From Geobacillus thermodenitrificans subsp. thermodenitrificans DSM 465 (GTDB lineage: Bacteria; Bacillota; Bacilli; Bacillales; Anoxybacillaceae), in NCBI RefSeq assembly GCF_000496575.1, contig NZ_AYKT01000008.1, forward strand, positions 124,001 through 188,000: a DNA stretch of 64,000 nt, written 5' to 3'. The translations under genes were made by a program, and so were the position numbers. This document shows positions 17,828 through 28,400 of the stretch, piece after piece. Each line of letters starts with the position of its first letter. Position 1 is the first letter of the stretch. Under the pieces are notes generated by a model. The model was not told where the DNA came from, searched no databases, and saw only the letters and a list, made by a program, of their open reading frames with translations.

Positions 17828-18378
17828 GCCGTTGCACTTCCTTTCGGTATCGGCGTGACGCCGAGTTGAGTAAAGGTAAGGTTGAGCGTTTCAAATAGCT
17901 GTACGTACGGGCTGCCTGCGGCTGCCAACCGCTCGCCGATTTCGCGGATATGGCCGGCATAATCGGCGAGCAAGGAGATGGCATGAGGTTCCTCCGCATA
18001 GGCGAGAAATTCAAGCATAAGCGGCAAGTAATCGGGCAGTTCGTGCTCGGAGACGGTGAATCCGGCCGCCTCGTAACGTGCTTTTAAGGCGACGAGTTCG
18101 ATTCCGCGCTCCCGTTGTTCACCATTTGTCATATACGTAAGATACAAATTCGTTTTTTTGCCGAAGTCAAATGTTTCGACATATTGCTCCATCCGATCTC
18201 GAGCCGGAGTGGCTGCAAGCTGCTCGGCAACCGCCAAAAGCGGCGTGCGGACGGTTTCATCTTCGAGCGAACGGATGGCTTCCAAGTAGTCAGGAAGCGA
18301 TTCAGCCCACTGTTCGTCCGGATAGGACAACAAATAGGACACACATAAAAAGATGGTTTGCCGTTGTTCGCTGTTCAT
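17803..18378 (-). CDS. narJ: Nitrate reductase assembly chaperone
   Basis: Cytoplasmic chaperone of 191 residues of the NarJ/TorD family. It binds apo-NarG and controls molybdenum cofactor insertion and membrane docking; it is not part of the final enzyme. Typical landmarks are the N-terminal YLLSYPDEQW and the DYLPLMLEFLA segment. Start set at ATG 18378, 7 bp after GGAGG; a second ATG three bases upstream is also possible. Placed between narH and narI as in all nar operons. Confidence 0.92.
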   Translation of the reverse strand: MNSEQRQTIFLCVSYLLSYPDEQWAESLPDYLEAIRSLEDETVRTPLLAVAEQLAATPARDRMEQYVETFDFGKKTNLYLTYMTNGEQRERGIELVALKARYEAAGFTVSEHELPDYLPLMLEFLAYAEEPHAISLLADYAGHIREIGERLAAAGSPYVQLFETLNLTFTQLGVTPIPKGSATAWLVNFSG

Positions 18379-18431
18379 CATGCATCCTCCATTTTCGTTG
18401 TTTGAGGGGAAGGGGGCGAAGCCCGCCCTCA

Positions 18432-19901
18432 TCAAAGCGTGCCGCAAGCGCCCGGACCGCCGGCAAATGCGAGCCCACAGCTGCCTTGTTCGGTGTAGAG
18501 ATCCGCTACTTCCTCGCGGTGTGACGCCGGGATGACAAAGCGATCTTCGTATTTGGCGATCGCGAGCAAGCGGTACATCTCTTCGATGTCCTCATGGCTT
18601 AAGCCGAGTGACTCGATGAGACGAATGTCCGGCTGTTTGTTCGTCTGTTTCGCCCTCATGTACGAACGCATCGCCGCCATTTTTTTCAATGTCGTGCGGA
18701 TGTGCGCTGTATCGCCGGCCGTCAGCAAATTCGCCAAATATTCGATCGGAATGCGCATTTCATCAATGGCTGGGAAGATGTCATCGGCGTTCGCGCCGCT
18801 TCCTTTTCCTTCGATCGTATTCATGATCGGGCTTAACGGTGGAATGTACCATACCATTGGCAGTGTCCGATATTCCGGGTGCAGCGGCAAAGCGATTTTC
18901 CAGTCAACGATCATTTTGTAAATCGGCGAGCGCTGCGCCGCTGCAATCCATTCGTCCGGAATGCCGGCTTTTTTCGCTTCTGCGATGACAGTCGGATCGT
19001 TTGGGTCAAGGAAAATATCAAGTTGGGCGTGATACAGCTGTTTCTCATCTGTGACGCTCGCCGCTTCCTTCACTTTATCCGCGTCATACAGCATGACGCC
19101 GATGTAACGGATGCGGCCGACACATGTTTCCGAGCAAATTGTCGGCAAGCCGGCTTCGATGCGCGGGAAACAGAGCGTGCATTTTTCCGCTTTGTTCGTT
19201 TGCCAGTTGAAATATACTTTTTTGTACGGGCAGCTGGTGACGCAATATCGCCAAGCGCGGCAGGCGTTTTGGTCGACGAGGACGATGCCGTCCTCATCGC
19301 GTTTGTACATAGCGCCCGATGGGCAGCTCGATACGCATGACGGATTGAGACAATGTTCACAAATGCGCGGCAAATACATCATAAAGACATCTTCGAATTC
19401 TGCTTGGATCGCCTGCTCCATTTTGACAACGTTCGGGTCGCGCAAGCCGGTGACATGGGCCCCGGCCAAGTCGTCTTCCCAGTTCGGTCCCCACGATACT
19501 TCCATCCATTCACCGGTGATGGCCGATTTCGGCCGGGCAACCGGCTGATACCGCTTTTGCGGGCTGTTCGTCAACGTTTCGTAGTCGTAGTTCCATGGTT
19601 CGTAGTAATCGTCGATCGTCGGCTGGTACGGGTTGTAGAACAAATTGACGAGCCGCATGGCTTTCGGGCCGGATTTAAGCCGCAATTCGCCGTCTTTTAA
19701 TTCCCAGCCGCCTTTATATTTATCTTGATCTTCCCACTGTTTCGGATAGCCGATCCCCGGCTTTGTTTCCACGTTGTTAAAGTACATATATTCGGCGCCG
19801 GGCCGGTTTGTCCATGTGTTTTTGCATGTGACGCTGCACGTATGGCAGCCGATACATTTATCCAAATTCATGACCATGCCGACTTGCGCTTTAATCTTCA
19901 A
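18432..19901 (-). CDS. narH: Respiratory nitrate reductase beta subunit
   Basis: Iron-sulfur subunit of 489 residues on the cytoplasmic side of the membrane, linking NarG to NarI. Four cysteine groups are visible, beginning CIGCHTCSVTC, then CEHCLNPSCVSSCP, then CRAWRYCVTSCP (Trp in place of a Cys, diagnostic of the 3Fe-4S cluster of NarH), then CTLCFPR. Start set at TTG 19901, 9 bp after GAGGAGG; the nearer TTG at 19910 abuts the site. It overlaps narG by 11 bp. Confidence 0.95.
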   Translation of the reverse strand: MKIKAQVGMVMNLDKCIGCHTCSVTCKNTWTNRPGAEYMYFNNVETKPGIGYPKQWEDQDKYKGGWELKDGELRLKSGPKAMRLVNLFYNPYQPTIDDYYEPWNYDYETLTNSPQKRYQPVARPKSAITGEWMEVSWGPNWEDDLAGAHVTGLRDPNVVKMEQAIQAEFEDVFMMYLPRICEHCLNPSCVSSCPSGAMYKRDEDGIVLVDQNACRAWRYCVTSCPYKKVYFNWQTNKAEKCTLCFPRIEAGLPTICSETCVGRIRYIGVMLYDADKVKEAASVTDEKQLYHAQLDIFLDPNDPTVIAEAKKAGIPDEWIAAAQRSPIYKMIVDWKIALPLHPEYRTLPMVWYIPPLSPIMNTIEGKGSGANADDIFPAIDEMRIPIEYLANLLTAGDTAHIRTTLKKMAAMRSYMRAKQTNKQPDIRLIESLGLSHEDIEEMYRLLAIAKYEDRFVIPASHREEVADLYTEQGSCGLAFAGGPGACGTL

Positions 19902-22900
19902 GCCAATCAACCTCCTCTAATTTGCGGATGACAACGAACAAGTCGCGTTGGTTGCCCGTCGGTCCGTAATAGTTGAATCCGTAGCTTAACTGCGCGTATC
20001 CGCCGATCATATGCGTCGGTTTCACATGGATGCGTGTCGGGCTGTTGTGCGTGCCGCCGCGGTTGTTCGTCAGCTTCGTGCCCGGCACGTTAATATGGCG
20101 GTCTTGCGCGTGGTGCATAAACGCCATGCCGCGCGGGAGACGGTGCGAGACGACGGCGCGGGCGACGACAACGCCGTTTTCGTTGAAACATTCGATCCAG
20201 TCGTTGTCTGTGATGCCGGCTTCGGCTGCGTCGTCTTTGTTCATCCAGACGGTCGGTCCGCCGCGGAACAATGTCAACATTGGCAGCGAATCGAAATACA
20301 TGCTGTGAATCGACCATTTGTTATGCGGTGTCAAATAGTTTAAGACGACCTCTTTTCCGTTTTCCGTCGGCCGTTTGTTCGAGAATGGGCGGTGCGGCAA
20401 GACTGGCTTGAACGTTGCCATCGTTTCACCGAACTCGTGCATCAGTTCATGGTCGATGTAAAACGACTGTCTGCCGGTCAGTGTCCGCCACGGAATGAGC
20501 CGTTCGACGTTCGTCGTAAACGGCGAGTAACGCCGTCCGCCTTTTTCCGAACCGCTAAAGGCCGGTGAAGTGATGACCGTTTTCGGCTGAGCGGTGATTT
20601 GTTCAAACGTGAAGCACTCTTCTTCGCGTTCTTTCGCCAAGTCAGCAAGCTCCAAATTCGTCTTTTTCTCGAGCGCTTCCCATGCTTTGACGGCCATTTT
20701 TCCGTTTGTGGTCGACGACAGCGTCAAAATCGCTTCAGCTGCTTTTTTCGCTTCGCTAATGTCCGGGCAACCATCGGCGATGGAAGCGCGTCGGACAGTG
20801 CCAAGCCGGCGTTTCAGCTGTTCGTATTCGTCTTTCGCCGTCCAGGCGATCCCTTTTGTACCGATCGGCTGGCGGGCGACATTCGGACCTAAAGCGGTCA
20901 TTTGGTCGTAAAGAAGGGTATAGTCGCGTTCAATGACGTGAATGTTCGGCATTGTTTTGCCCGGAATCGGTTCGATCTCGCCTTTGCTCCAGTCTTTCAC
21001 TTCACCAAACGGCTGCGCCAGTTCTTGCGCCGTATCGTGCAAAAGCGGGGTGGCGACGACTTCTTTCATCGGCTTCAAGCCGGCTTGTTTGGCGACATCA
21101 GATACGGCTTTAGCGAGTGATTTGAAAATATCCCAGTCCGAGCGTGCTTCCCAGAGCGGAGGCACGGCTGGATTGAACGGATGGACGAACGGATGCATAT
21201 CCGTGCTGCTTAAGTCATGTTTTTCATACCATGTCGCTGCCGGCAGGACGACATCGGAGTAGAGCGCTGTGCCGGCCATGCGGAAGTCCAAGTTGACAAG
21301 CAGATCGAGCTTGCCTTCCGGCGCTTCATCGCGCCAGCGGATTTCTTCCGGGCGCAGGCTGTCGCGGTCATCGTTTAACAAGCCGTTCGTCGTGCCAAGC
21401 AAATGTTTTAAGAAATATTCATGCCCTTTGCCGGAGCTTGAGATTAAGTTAGCGCGCCAAACGATCAAGTTGCGCGGGAAGTTCGCTTCATGATCCGGAT
21501 CTTCGATAGCAAACTGCAATTCTTTATTTTTCAGCTGTTTCGCGACATAGGCGCCGATCTCTTCCGGCGTGCGAGCTCCATGGCTTACTGCTTCGTTATA
21601 CAGCTCGATGCCATTTTTGTTAAACGTCGGGTACGACGGCAGCCAGCCGAGCCGGGCGGCCAAAACATTGTAATCGCCAGGGTGCGAATAGCGCGCTTTT
21701 TTAGCCAACGGCGAGATGAGTTCATCGATTGGCCGCTCTTCATAGCGCCATTGGTCAGTCGCAAAGTAGAAGAACGACGTGCCGTTTTGCAATTTTGCCG
21801 GTCCAACCCAGTCGCGAGCGGTGGCGATCGTCTGCCATCCTTCCGCTGGGCGCAGTTTCTCTTGCCCGACGTAATGGGCCCAACCGCCGCCGTTGACCCC
21901 TTGGGCGCCGACGAACAAGACAAGGTTCAGCACAGCGCGATAAATCGTATCCGAGTTAAACCAATGGTTAATGCCAGCACCGACGATGATCATCGACCGG
22001 CCGTTCGTGTCGATCGCATTGTCAGCAAACTCGCGGGCGATTTTCACGACAAGTTCGCGCTTGACGCCGGTGATGGCTTCTTGCCATGCCGGGGTGAACG
22101 GCACATCGTCATCGTACGAACGGGCGACTGTGCCGCCGATGCCGCGGTCGATGCCATAGTTGGCCAAAATCAAGTCATAGACGGTCGTGACGTAAACGTC
22201 TCCCGTTACGGTTTGCACTTTTTTCACTGGAACCGCGCGTTCGATCGTTTTTCCGCCGTCAGCGGTGAAATATGGAAGCTGGATCGAGATGACTTCATCT
22301 TCGCTCCCTAAAAACGACAGGCGTGGCTCAAGCGGCTGTTCTGTTTCCTCATCAACAAGACGCAAGTTCCATTTTCCTTTGTCTTCCCAGCGCGTGCCGA
22401 TCGTTCCGTTCGGCACGGCAAACGAGTCGGTGTTCTCGTCGTAGATAACCGGCTTCCATTCGGCATTTTCGGTATGTTTGCCAAGATCTTTGGCCAACAA
22501 GAAGCGGCCGGCCGTCCATGCACCGCCGTCTTGTTTTAAAGTGACGATAAACGGAAAATCGGTGTACGTTTTTGCATATTGTTCAAAGTACGGGATAGTC
22601 CGTTTGACATAATATTCGTTTAAAATGACGTGCCCCATTGCCATAGCCAAAGCGCCGTCCGTTCCTTGTTTCACTGACAGCCAATCATCGGCAAATTTCG
22701 TCGACTCGGCGTAATCAGGGCTGACGGACACAACTTTCGTGCCGCGGTAGCGCACTTCAGCTAAAAAGTGAGCGTCCGGCGTCCGGGTGAGCGGGACATT
22801 TGAGCCCCACGTGATGATGTAACCGGCATTGTACCAGTCGCTTGATTCCGGCACGTCCGTTTGATCGCCCCAAATTTGCGGCGATGCCGGCGGCAAATCG

Positions 22901-23577
22901 GCGTACCAATCATAGAAGCTTAACATCGGTCCGCCCATCAGTTGCATAAACCGTGACCCAGCGGCATGACTGACCATCGACATCGCTGGGATCGGAGAGA
23001 AGCCGACATTGCGATCTGGGCCGTATTTTACGACCGTATATAATAAGGAAGCAGCGACAAGCGTCAATGCTTCGTCCCAGCTGACGCGCACGAATCCACC
23101 TTTCCCGCGCGCCTGTTTGTAGCGCTTTGCTTTTTCCCGGTCTTCGACGATGCTTTTCCACGCTTTTAGCGGATTGTTTGGGTAATAGGTAAGCGCCTCA
23201 CGCCACATGTCAAGCAAGATGCCGCGAACATACGGGTATTTGACGCGCAGCGGGCTGTACATATACCATGAGAAGCTCGCGCCGCGCGGGCAGCCGCGTG
23301 GTTCAAAGTCTGGCATATCCGGTCCGGTCGACGGATAGTCGAGCTGCTGTCCTTCCCACGTGACAATGCCGTTTTTGACGTAAATGTTCCAACTGCATGA
23401 CCCGGTACAGTTGACGCCATGAGTTGAACGGACGACTTTGTCGTGCTGCCAGCGTCGGCGGTATGCATCTTCCCAGGCGCGGTCGCCGTAGGTTACTTCG
23501 CTATGTCCATCGGCTTGACGCTCGATCGGACGAATATATTTGAAACGGTTAGCGAGTGGAGATCGTCTTCGCTTCAT
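19891..23577 (-). CDS. narG: Respiratory nitrate reductase alpha subunit
   Basis: Catalytic molybdo-bis-MGD subunit of 1228 residues reducing nitrate to nitrite in the cytoplasm. The N-terminal FS0 cluster motif is His53-x3-Cys57-x3-Cys61-x34-Cys96, with His as the first ligand as in membrane-bound NarG. A molybdenum-ligand Asp is expected near the YDWYADLPPASPQIWGDQTD stretch. No twin-arginine leader is seen, only basic residues (MKRRRSP), consistent with a cytoplasmic-facing enzyme. ATG 23577 lies 8 bp after AAGGAG; the GTG at 23586 overlaps that site. Confidence 0.96.
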   Translation of the reverse strand: MKRRRSPLANRFKYIRPIERQADGHSEVTYGDRAWEDAYRRRWQHDKVVRSTHGVNCTGSCSWNIYVKNGIVTWEGQQLDYPSTGPDMPDFEPRGCPRGASFSWYMYSPLRVKYPYVRGILLDMWREALTYYPNNPLKAWKSIVEDREKAKRYKQARGKGGFVRVSWDEALTLVAASLLYTVVKYGPDRNVGFSPIPAMSMVSHAAGSRFMQLMGGPMLSFYDWYADLPPASPQIWGDQTDVPESSDWYNAGYIITWGSNVPLTRTPDAHFLAEVRYRGTKVVSVSPDYAESTKFADDWLSVKQGTDGALAMAMGHVILNEYYVKRTIPYFEQYAKTYTDFPFIVTLKQDGGAWTAGRFLLAKDLGKHTENAEWKPVIYDENTDSFAVPNGTIGTRWEDKGKWNLRLVDEETEQPLEPRLSFLGSEDEVISIQLPYFTADGGKTIERAVPVKKVQTVTGDVYVTTVYDLILANYGIDRGIGGTVARSYDDDVPFTPAWQEAITGVKRELVVKIAREFADNAIDTNGRSMIIVGAGINHWFNSDTIYRAVLNLVLFVGAQGVNGGGWAHYVGQEKLRPAEGWQTIATARDWVGPAKLQNGTSFFYFATDQWRYEERPIDELISPLAKKARYSHPGDYNVLAARLGWLPSYPTFNKNGIELYNEAVSHGARTPEEIGAYVAKQLKNKELQFAIEDPDHEANFPRNLIVWRANLISSSGKGHEYFLKHLLGTTNGLLNDDRDSLRPEEIRWRDEAPEGKLDLLVNLDFRMAGTALYSDVVLPAATWYEKHDLSSTDMHPFVHPFNPAVPPLWEARSDWDIFKSLAKAVSDVAKQAGLKPMKEVVATPLLHDTAQELAQPFGEVKDWSKGEIEPIPGKTMPNIHVIERDYTLLYDQMTALGPNVARQPIGTKGIAWTAKDEYEQLKRRLGTVRRASIADGCPDISEAKKAAEAILTLSSTTNGKMAVKAWEALEKKTNLELADLAKEREEECFTFEQITAQPKTVITSPAFSGSEKGGRRYSPFTTNVERLIPWRTLTGRQSFYIDHELMHEFGETMATFKPVLPHRPFSNKRPTENGKEVVLNYLTPHNKWSIHSMYFDSLPMLTLFRGGPTVWMNKDDAAEAGITDNDWIECFNENGVVVARAVVSHRLPRGMAFMHHAQDRHINVPGTKLTNNRGGTHNSPTRIHVKPTHMIGGYAQLSYGFNYYGPTGNQRDLFVVIRKLEEVDWLED

Positions 23578-23612
23578 TTTGTTCACTCCTTAATTAGCGT
23601 TTTGTACTTTTA

Positions 23613-23655
23613 ACTATAGCCATGATGTCAATAACGCGATGTTAATTTTGTCACA
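23613..23655 (-). promoter_or_regulatory. Fnr-like promoter of narGHJI
   Basis: On the minus strand TGTGA-N6-TAACA (23655-23640) matches the Fnr consensus in 9 of 10 positions. A -10 element TATAGT lies at 23618-23613, predicting a start at about 23606 and a palindrome centre at -41.5. The leader to the narG ATG is about 29 nt. A second half-site (TCACA) lies about 18 bp further upstream. Confidence 0.68.
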
Positions 23656-23749
23656 TTTGGTCGCATTGTCACAAATTCGTCAAAGAAGCGAACAAATATT
23701 CTTTGTTATGGTATAATGGGGAAAACAAGGAAGTTTGAGGGGATGTTCG

Positions 23750-24253
23750 TTGCGGTATTCGAGTCATGTGATCGTTTCATTATGCCTCGGGGCGTCGGTA
23801 TCTACGTATACGGCGCTTCCGTTTACTGCTGCCTATACGGCTGGTCTTGTCATCGGCAGCCTTCTTCCTGATATTGACGAGCCGTCGTCGTATGTCGGAC
23901 GCCGTTCGTTTGGCGTCGCAAGTAAAGTCAAAGAAGCATTTGGCCATCGTGGCATGACGCATTCGTTCATCGTCTGGGGTGTGCTTGCTGCCCTCGTGTG
24001 GCGCGACTCATCGTCGCCGTTCGCCGCCGGGATCGTGCTTGGCTATTTGTTTCATATTATTGAAGACTTTTTTTCTGTCCAAGGGGTGCCTTTGTTTTGG
24101 CCGTTTTCTTCGAAGCGGTGGAAAGTGCCGCTCTATCGGACGGGAAAAGGGATGGAAAAAGTGTTGGTTTACGCTGCCTTAACCGGCTTCGTTTATTTCG
24201 TGGCCAACGGATTGTTCCGCGAGTGGTGGCAATCGATTTTATTCATTTGGTGA
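23750..24253 (+). CDS. Membrane-bound metal-dependent hydrolase, YdjM/DUF457 family
   Basis: Integral membrane protein of 167 residues with several spans. Conserved polar motifs of the YdjM family are present: LLPDIDEPSS, FGHRGMTHSF and HIIEDFF, which together probably bind metal. In Proteobacteria relatives are LexA-controlled; no LexA box was recognised here. Start set at TTG 23750 with GAGGGG 7 bp upstream; a TATAAT at 23712-23717 is a likely -10. It shares a 170-bp divergent region with narG. Confidence 0.8.
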   Translation: MRYSSHVIVSLCLGASVSTYTALPFTAAYTAGLVIGSLLPDIDEPSSYVGRRSFGVASKVKEAFGHRGMTHSFIVWGVLAALVWRDSSSPFAAGIVLGYLFHIIEDFFSVQGVPLFWPFSSKRWKVPLYRTGKGMEKVLVYAALTGFVYFVANGLFREWWQSILFIW

Positions 24254-24328
24254 GAGGTTGAAAAAGGAAACGGAGATGGGGGCGGCGAATGTATATGGAT
24301 GAAAAAGACAGATAAGGGAGAGGACACG

Positions 24329-25078
24329 ATGAAAGAACGATATCCTGTACTTCCCGGCGCAGAGCCGTTTTACGCTGAAAACGGGCCGGTCGGGGTGCTG
24401 TTGTCGCACGGGTTCACGGGCACGCCACACAGCATGCGCCCGCTTGCTGAAGCGTATGCCCAAGCCGGTTATACCGTTTGCTTGCCGCGCTTAAAGGGGC
24501 ATGGGACGCACTACGAAGACATGGAACGAACGACGTTCCACGATTGGATTGCCTCGGTCGAGGAAGGATATGAATGGCTGAAACAACGATGCCAAACCAT
24601 TTTTGTCACCGGGCTGTCGATGGGTGGGACGCTCACGCTTTATTTGGCGGAACAGCACCCGGAGATTTGCGGCATCGTACCGATTAACGCCGCTGTCGAT
24701 ATTCCGGCCATCGCCGCTGGGATGACGGGTGGGGGCGAGGTGCCGAGGTATCTTGACTCGATCGGTTCAGATTTGAAAAATCCAGATGTGAAAGAATTAT
24801 CATACGAGAAAACGCCAACTGCATCGCTCCTTCAGCTGGCTCAATTGATGGAGCGTGTGAAAGAAGAGCTTGGACGCATTACTTGCCCGGCGCTAATTTT
24901 CGTTTCCGATGAAGACCATGTTGTGCCGCCTGGGAATGCCGATATCATTTTTCAAGGCGTTCAATCGTCAGAGAAAGAGATCGTCCGTCTTCACAACAGC
25001 TACCATGTAGCAACATTAGATTATGATCAGCAAACGATTATCGAACGGTCACTTCAGTTTTTCGCCAAACATGCTTGA
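24329..25078 (+). CDS. Thermostable monoacylglycerol lipase
   Basis: Cytoplasmic alpha/beta hydrolase of 249 residues. From memory it is nearly collinear, residue for residue, with the monoacylglycerol lipase of thermophilic Bacillus sp. H-257. The nucleophile elbow is GLSMGG (Ser97), and Asp196 (SDEDHVV) and His226 (NSYHVATLD) complete the triad; the oxyanion HGFTG is also present. It hydrolyses 1- and 2-monoacylglycerols to glycerol and fatty acid. ATG 24329 is preceded by GGGAGAGG. Single gene followed by a terminator. Confidence 0.93.
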   Translation: MKERYPVLPGAEPFYAENGPVGVLLSHGFTGTPHSMRPLAEAYAQAGYTVCLPRLKGHGTHYEDMERTTFHDWIASVEEGYEWLKQRCQTIFVTGLSMGGTLTLYLAEQHPEICGIVPINAAVDIPAIAAGMTGGGEVPRYLDSIGSDLKNPDVKELSYEKTPTASLLQLAQLMERVKEELGRITCPALIFVSDEDHVVPPGNADIIFQGVQSSEKEIVRLHNSYHVATLDYDQQTIIERSLQFFAKHA

Positions 25079-25151
25079 ACGCTCTCCCGTCTACGCTCAC
25101 GCTGAGAAGGGGAGATCTTTTCCGTTCGCGATGATGCATGTGTCTGCTTGC

Positions 25152-25192
25152 GACCCATTCTGTCGAAAACAGGGTGGGTCATTTCTTGTTTC
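25152..25192 (+). terminator. Terminator after the lipase gene
   Basis: GACCCATTCTGT / ACAGGGTGGGTC hairpin (G-U pairs included) followed by a T-rich tract. Confidence 0.72.
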
Positions 25193-25468
25193 TTTGTCGT
25201 TATTTTTCTAAAAAAATATATGGTTGTTTTAGGTGGCTTGTTCTAAACTTATTACTAAAGTAGAAGGGGAAGAGAGAAGAACAAGATGGCTTCTTATCCT
25301 CTATTTTCTTATTTCGAAGAACAATGTGCGCAGGTAGGATCATGTATTTGTTCGAAACATCAGCGGTTTCAATGATATCGATTGACATTCATCTCCTACC
25401 GCTCGCAACCTACATATTCCTTAAGGAGGCAGCTTTTTGCCGGAACATGATAAAGGAGTTTTTGTTGC
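25193..25468. other. Intergenic region without a firm gene
   Basis: AT-rich stretch of about 275 bp. It holds a 29-codon plus-strand ORF (25286-25375) and a 62-codon minus-strand ORF (25388-25200, with an AGGAG upstream); neither resembles a known protein and I do not call them. AAGGAGGC at about 25422 and AAAGGAG at about 25452 are ribosome-site-like; the second serves the next gene. Confidence 0.4.
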
Positions 25469-28400
25469 ATGAACCATATTGAACATATCGCATCGCTCGT
25501 TGAAGAAAAACGAATTGTAGACGCCCTCGCTGAAGTGCGGCCACAGTTAGAAAAGGTCGGATTGTTTGGATGGCGGTCACTGTTGGCGTCATGGGACAGC
25601 ATCGAACCGTTCCGGGCGCTCATCCGGCTGTTTGATTATGCGCTTATGTACCGCCATAGCGGGCTTATCGCCCGCTACGCCCACCGCAAGTTGAACACAT
25701 TGCAGACGTTGGCTTGGGTGTGTGATGAATGGCTTGAGAACCGCCGGCCACTTGATGTTGAAGAGGCGCTCCTACCGCGCCTTGCCAAAGCGCTTCAAGG
25801 CAAGACCGACGAGCCCGACGAAGCAATCGCCCGGGCGGCGTTTACGTTAGTGCGCGCCTTGTTGGATATGCGGCGAGTCGATGAGGCACGTGAATGGATG
25901 AATGTGGTCGCCCGTTATGAGACGGTGTCGATCCATGACAAATGGGGCTATTTTTATATCGAAACCGGCGACCGGAAGCGAGCGGAACAAGTGATCCGCT
26001 CCGGGCTGGACGACTCGGAGCGCGGCGATATGTGCTATTTGCTTCTGGCTGATCTGTATGCGCTTGATGGCCGTCATCACGAGGCGTTGGCCGTTCTTGA
26101 GGAAGGAAGACGGCGTTTCCCACAAGTGTTGTCGTTTTACGCGGAACGCGTGCGCCGCTTGCGCGATGTGCGCGCCTACCGTGAGGCGCTCGCGGCGATG
26201 GAAGAGCTTGACCGCTTGAATCCGCTTCATATGCATCGCCGTTATTTCGCCCATGTGCGCGCAGAACTGTATTATCAGCTAGAGGAATGGGAGAAGCTTG
26301 AGTCGTTGGTGAGAGCCGAGCCGAGGCTTGAGAAAACGCCGTACGCCCGCGCGCTTGGGCGGCAAAGGGAGCGGGCGGTCGTGCTGCCGCTTGTTTCAGT
26401 TGTTCAAAAGCATAACTATTGTGTGCCGGCGAGTTTAGAAATGATGCTTCGCTTGCTCGGTTCTCCCCGGACGCAAGATGAAGTGGCGGAGCATATTTTT
26501 GATGTGCGTGGTTCTAAATTATCAACGACGGTTCATTATTTGGAGAAGCTCGGGTTTGTTTGCCGCTTTTTCATCGGTTCACCACCGCACTGGAAGCGGC
26601 TCATTGATGAAGGGATTCCAGTGCTCTTGAGCGTTGATTACGAGCAGTCGTCGCACGTACAAGTGTTGTTTGGCTATGATGAGCGGCTCGGGGCGTTTTA
26701 CGTGCAAGATCCAAACGTATTCGAACCCTTTGTCGTTCCAGAAGAAGAGCTCGAAAAATGGTACGCCGGGACGCATTATTTGTCGATTGTTGCGCTTCCC
26801 CGGGAAAAAGTTGCCCTTGCTGCGGAGCTTCCTATTGAGGAAGACCGTTATTTCCGGGAACTGCATGCCTTTGCGGAAAAGATGGATGAAGATGAACAGG
26901 CGTATTTCGATGCGTTTGTTGCTTTTTTGCGCCAGCATGAGCATATTCCGTACACATGGCTATATACGGTCAAACATTTTGGCAGTGATGAGGCGAAGAC
27001 GCTTGTGCTTGACTATGCTGAGCGGGTTTTGGAACGATATCCCGAGCATAACGATTTATTGCTAGTAACAGCGAAAGCTTATGTTTATATACAAGAAATG
27101 GAGCGGGCGGAACAGGCGCTGAAACAGGCAAAAGGAAAAAGGCAAAGCCCGCTGTACCATTACTTGCGCGGACGCATTGCCTTTTTTATGAGCCGCTATG
27201 AAGAAGCGGTCCGCCATTTTCGCGCTTCGCTTCAGCTTGATCCGGATCAGCCGGAAGTGTGGAGCTACACGGCGCTCGCTTCGGCATATGCTGGCTATAC
27301 TGAAAGGGGGCTGGTTTGTTCACGCATCGCTGTCCATTTGCACCCGGGCGATCTGTTTATCGAAACGAACCATGGCTTGTTGTTGTTCCACGCGAAGCGT
27401 TTGGCTGAAGCGCGCAAATGGTTTGATCACCTCGTGCGCCGCGAGCGGCGCGACGCTCATCTTTGGTATGAGCGCGCCCGCTGCGATCTGGAGCTTGGCC
27501 ACCGGCGTAAGGCCGAGCGCGGCTTTCGTGTTGCCAAGGCGCTCGATCCGCGGGAGCCGTACCCGTATGTCATGCTTGCTGACTTGTATGATGACGATGG
27601 TAAACGGGAACAGGCGAAAGCAGTGCTCAAAGAAGGGCTCGCGGCCGCGGAACGGTTGGCGCTGCTTTACGTTCGACTCGGCGACGCTTATATGGACGAA
27701 GGGGAGGTGGAACAGGCCGCCTCATGCTACGAAAAAGCCATTCGTCACGATGACAACGACGTGTTTGCCCATCTTGGGCTGGCATCTGCCCTGATGGAGC
27801 GCGGACACGTTGAAGCGGCGAAACGGCACGTGATGGAACAGCGCACTCGTTTTGCCGATGATAGCGAATATTGGCTAAACGCCGGCAAGTGGCTATTGGT
27901 CCATGGGGTTGCCAATGAGGCGGAGGGAAAACAACTGGCGCTCTCATGGCTTGAGAACGGGCTTCGCCTCGCCGAATTTGATATCGAAGAAGTGTATGAG
28001 TTTTACATTGACCAGCTGACAACGCCAGCTCTTCGAGAGCGCGGCCGGACGTTTTTGGAACAGCTCATTGCCGCTCGTCCCGGCCTAGCTCCGGCTCATT
28101 CGGCCCTCGGTGTCCTTTACGAGCGGCAAAGCCGGCCGTCCAAGGCGATGGCAGTTTATCGAAAAGCCGCTGCCATGGGCCATCCGCTTTCATTATACCG
28201 GTTGGCGGAGCTGTGCAGCGCCCTCGGCCGCTACGAAGAGGCAAAACAGCATTATGAATCGTGTTTGGATGCCGATCCGTCGTTTGCCCTTTGCCATTTT
28301 CGTCTGGCCGCGCTATACGAGATGGAAGGAAATGAAGAGCAGCAGCACGCGCATTTGCTTGAGGCGGTCCGGCTTGCCCCGCTGCGTGCAGATATCGAAT

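Noticed and set aside
21490-22311. 273-codon plus-strand open frame opposite narG
   Set aside because: Lies wholly antisense to conserved NarG sequence; no ribosome site and no family resemblance. High G+C third positions of narG create it.
25200-25388. 62-codon minus-strand ORF upstream of the TPR gene
   Set aside because: Has an AGGAG at close spacing, but no recognisable family, low-complexity end and no terminator; too weak to call.
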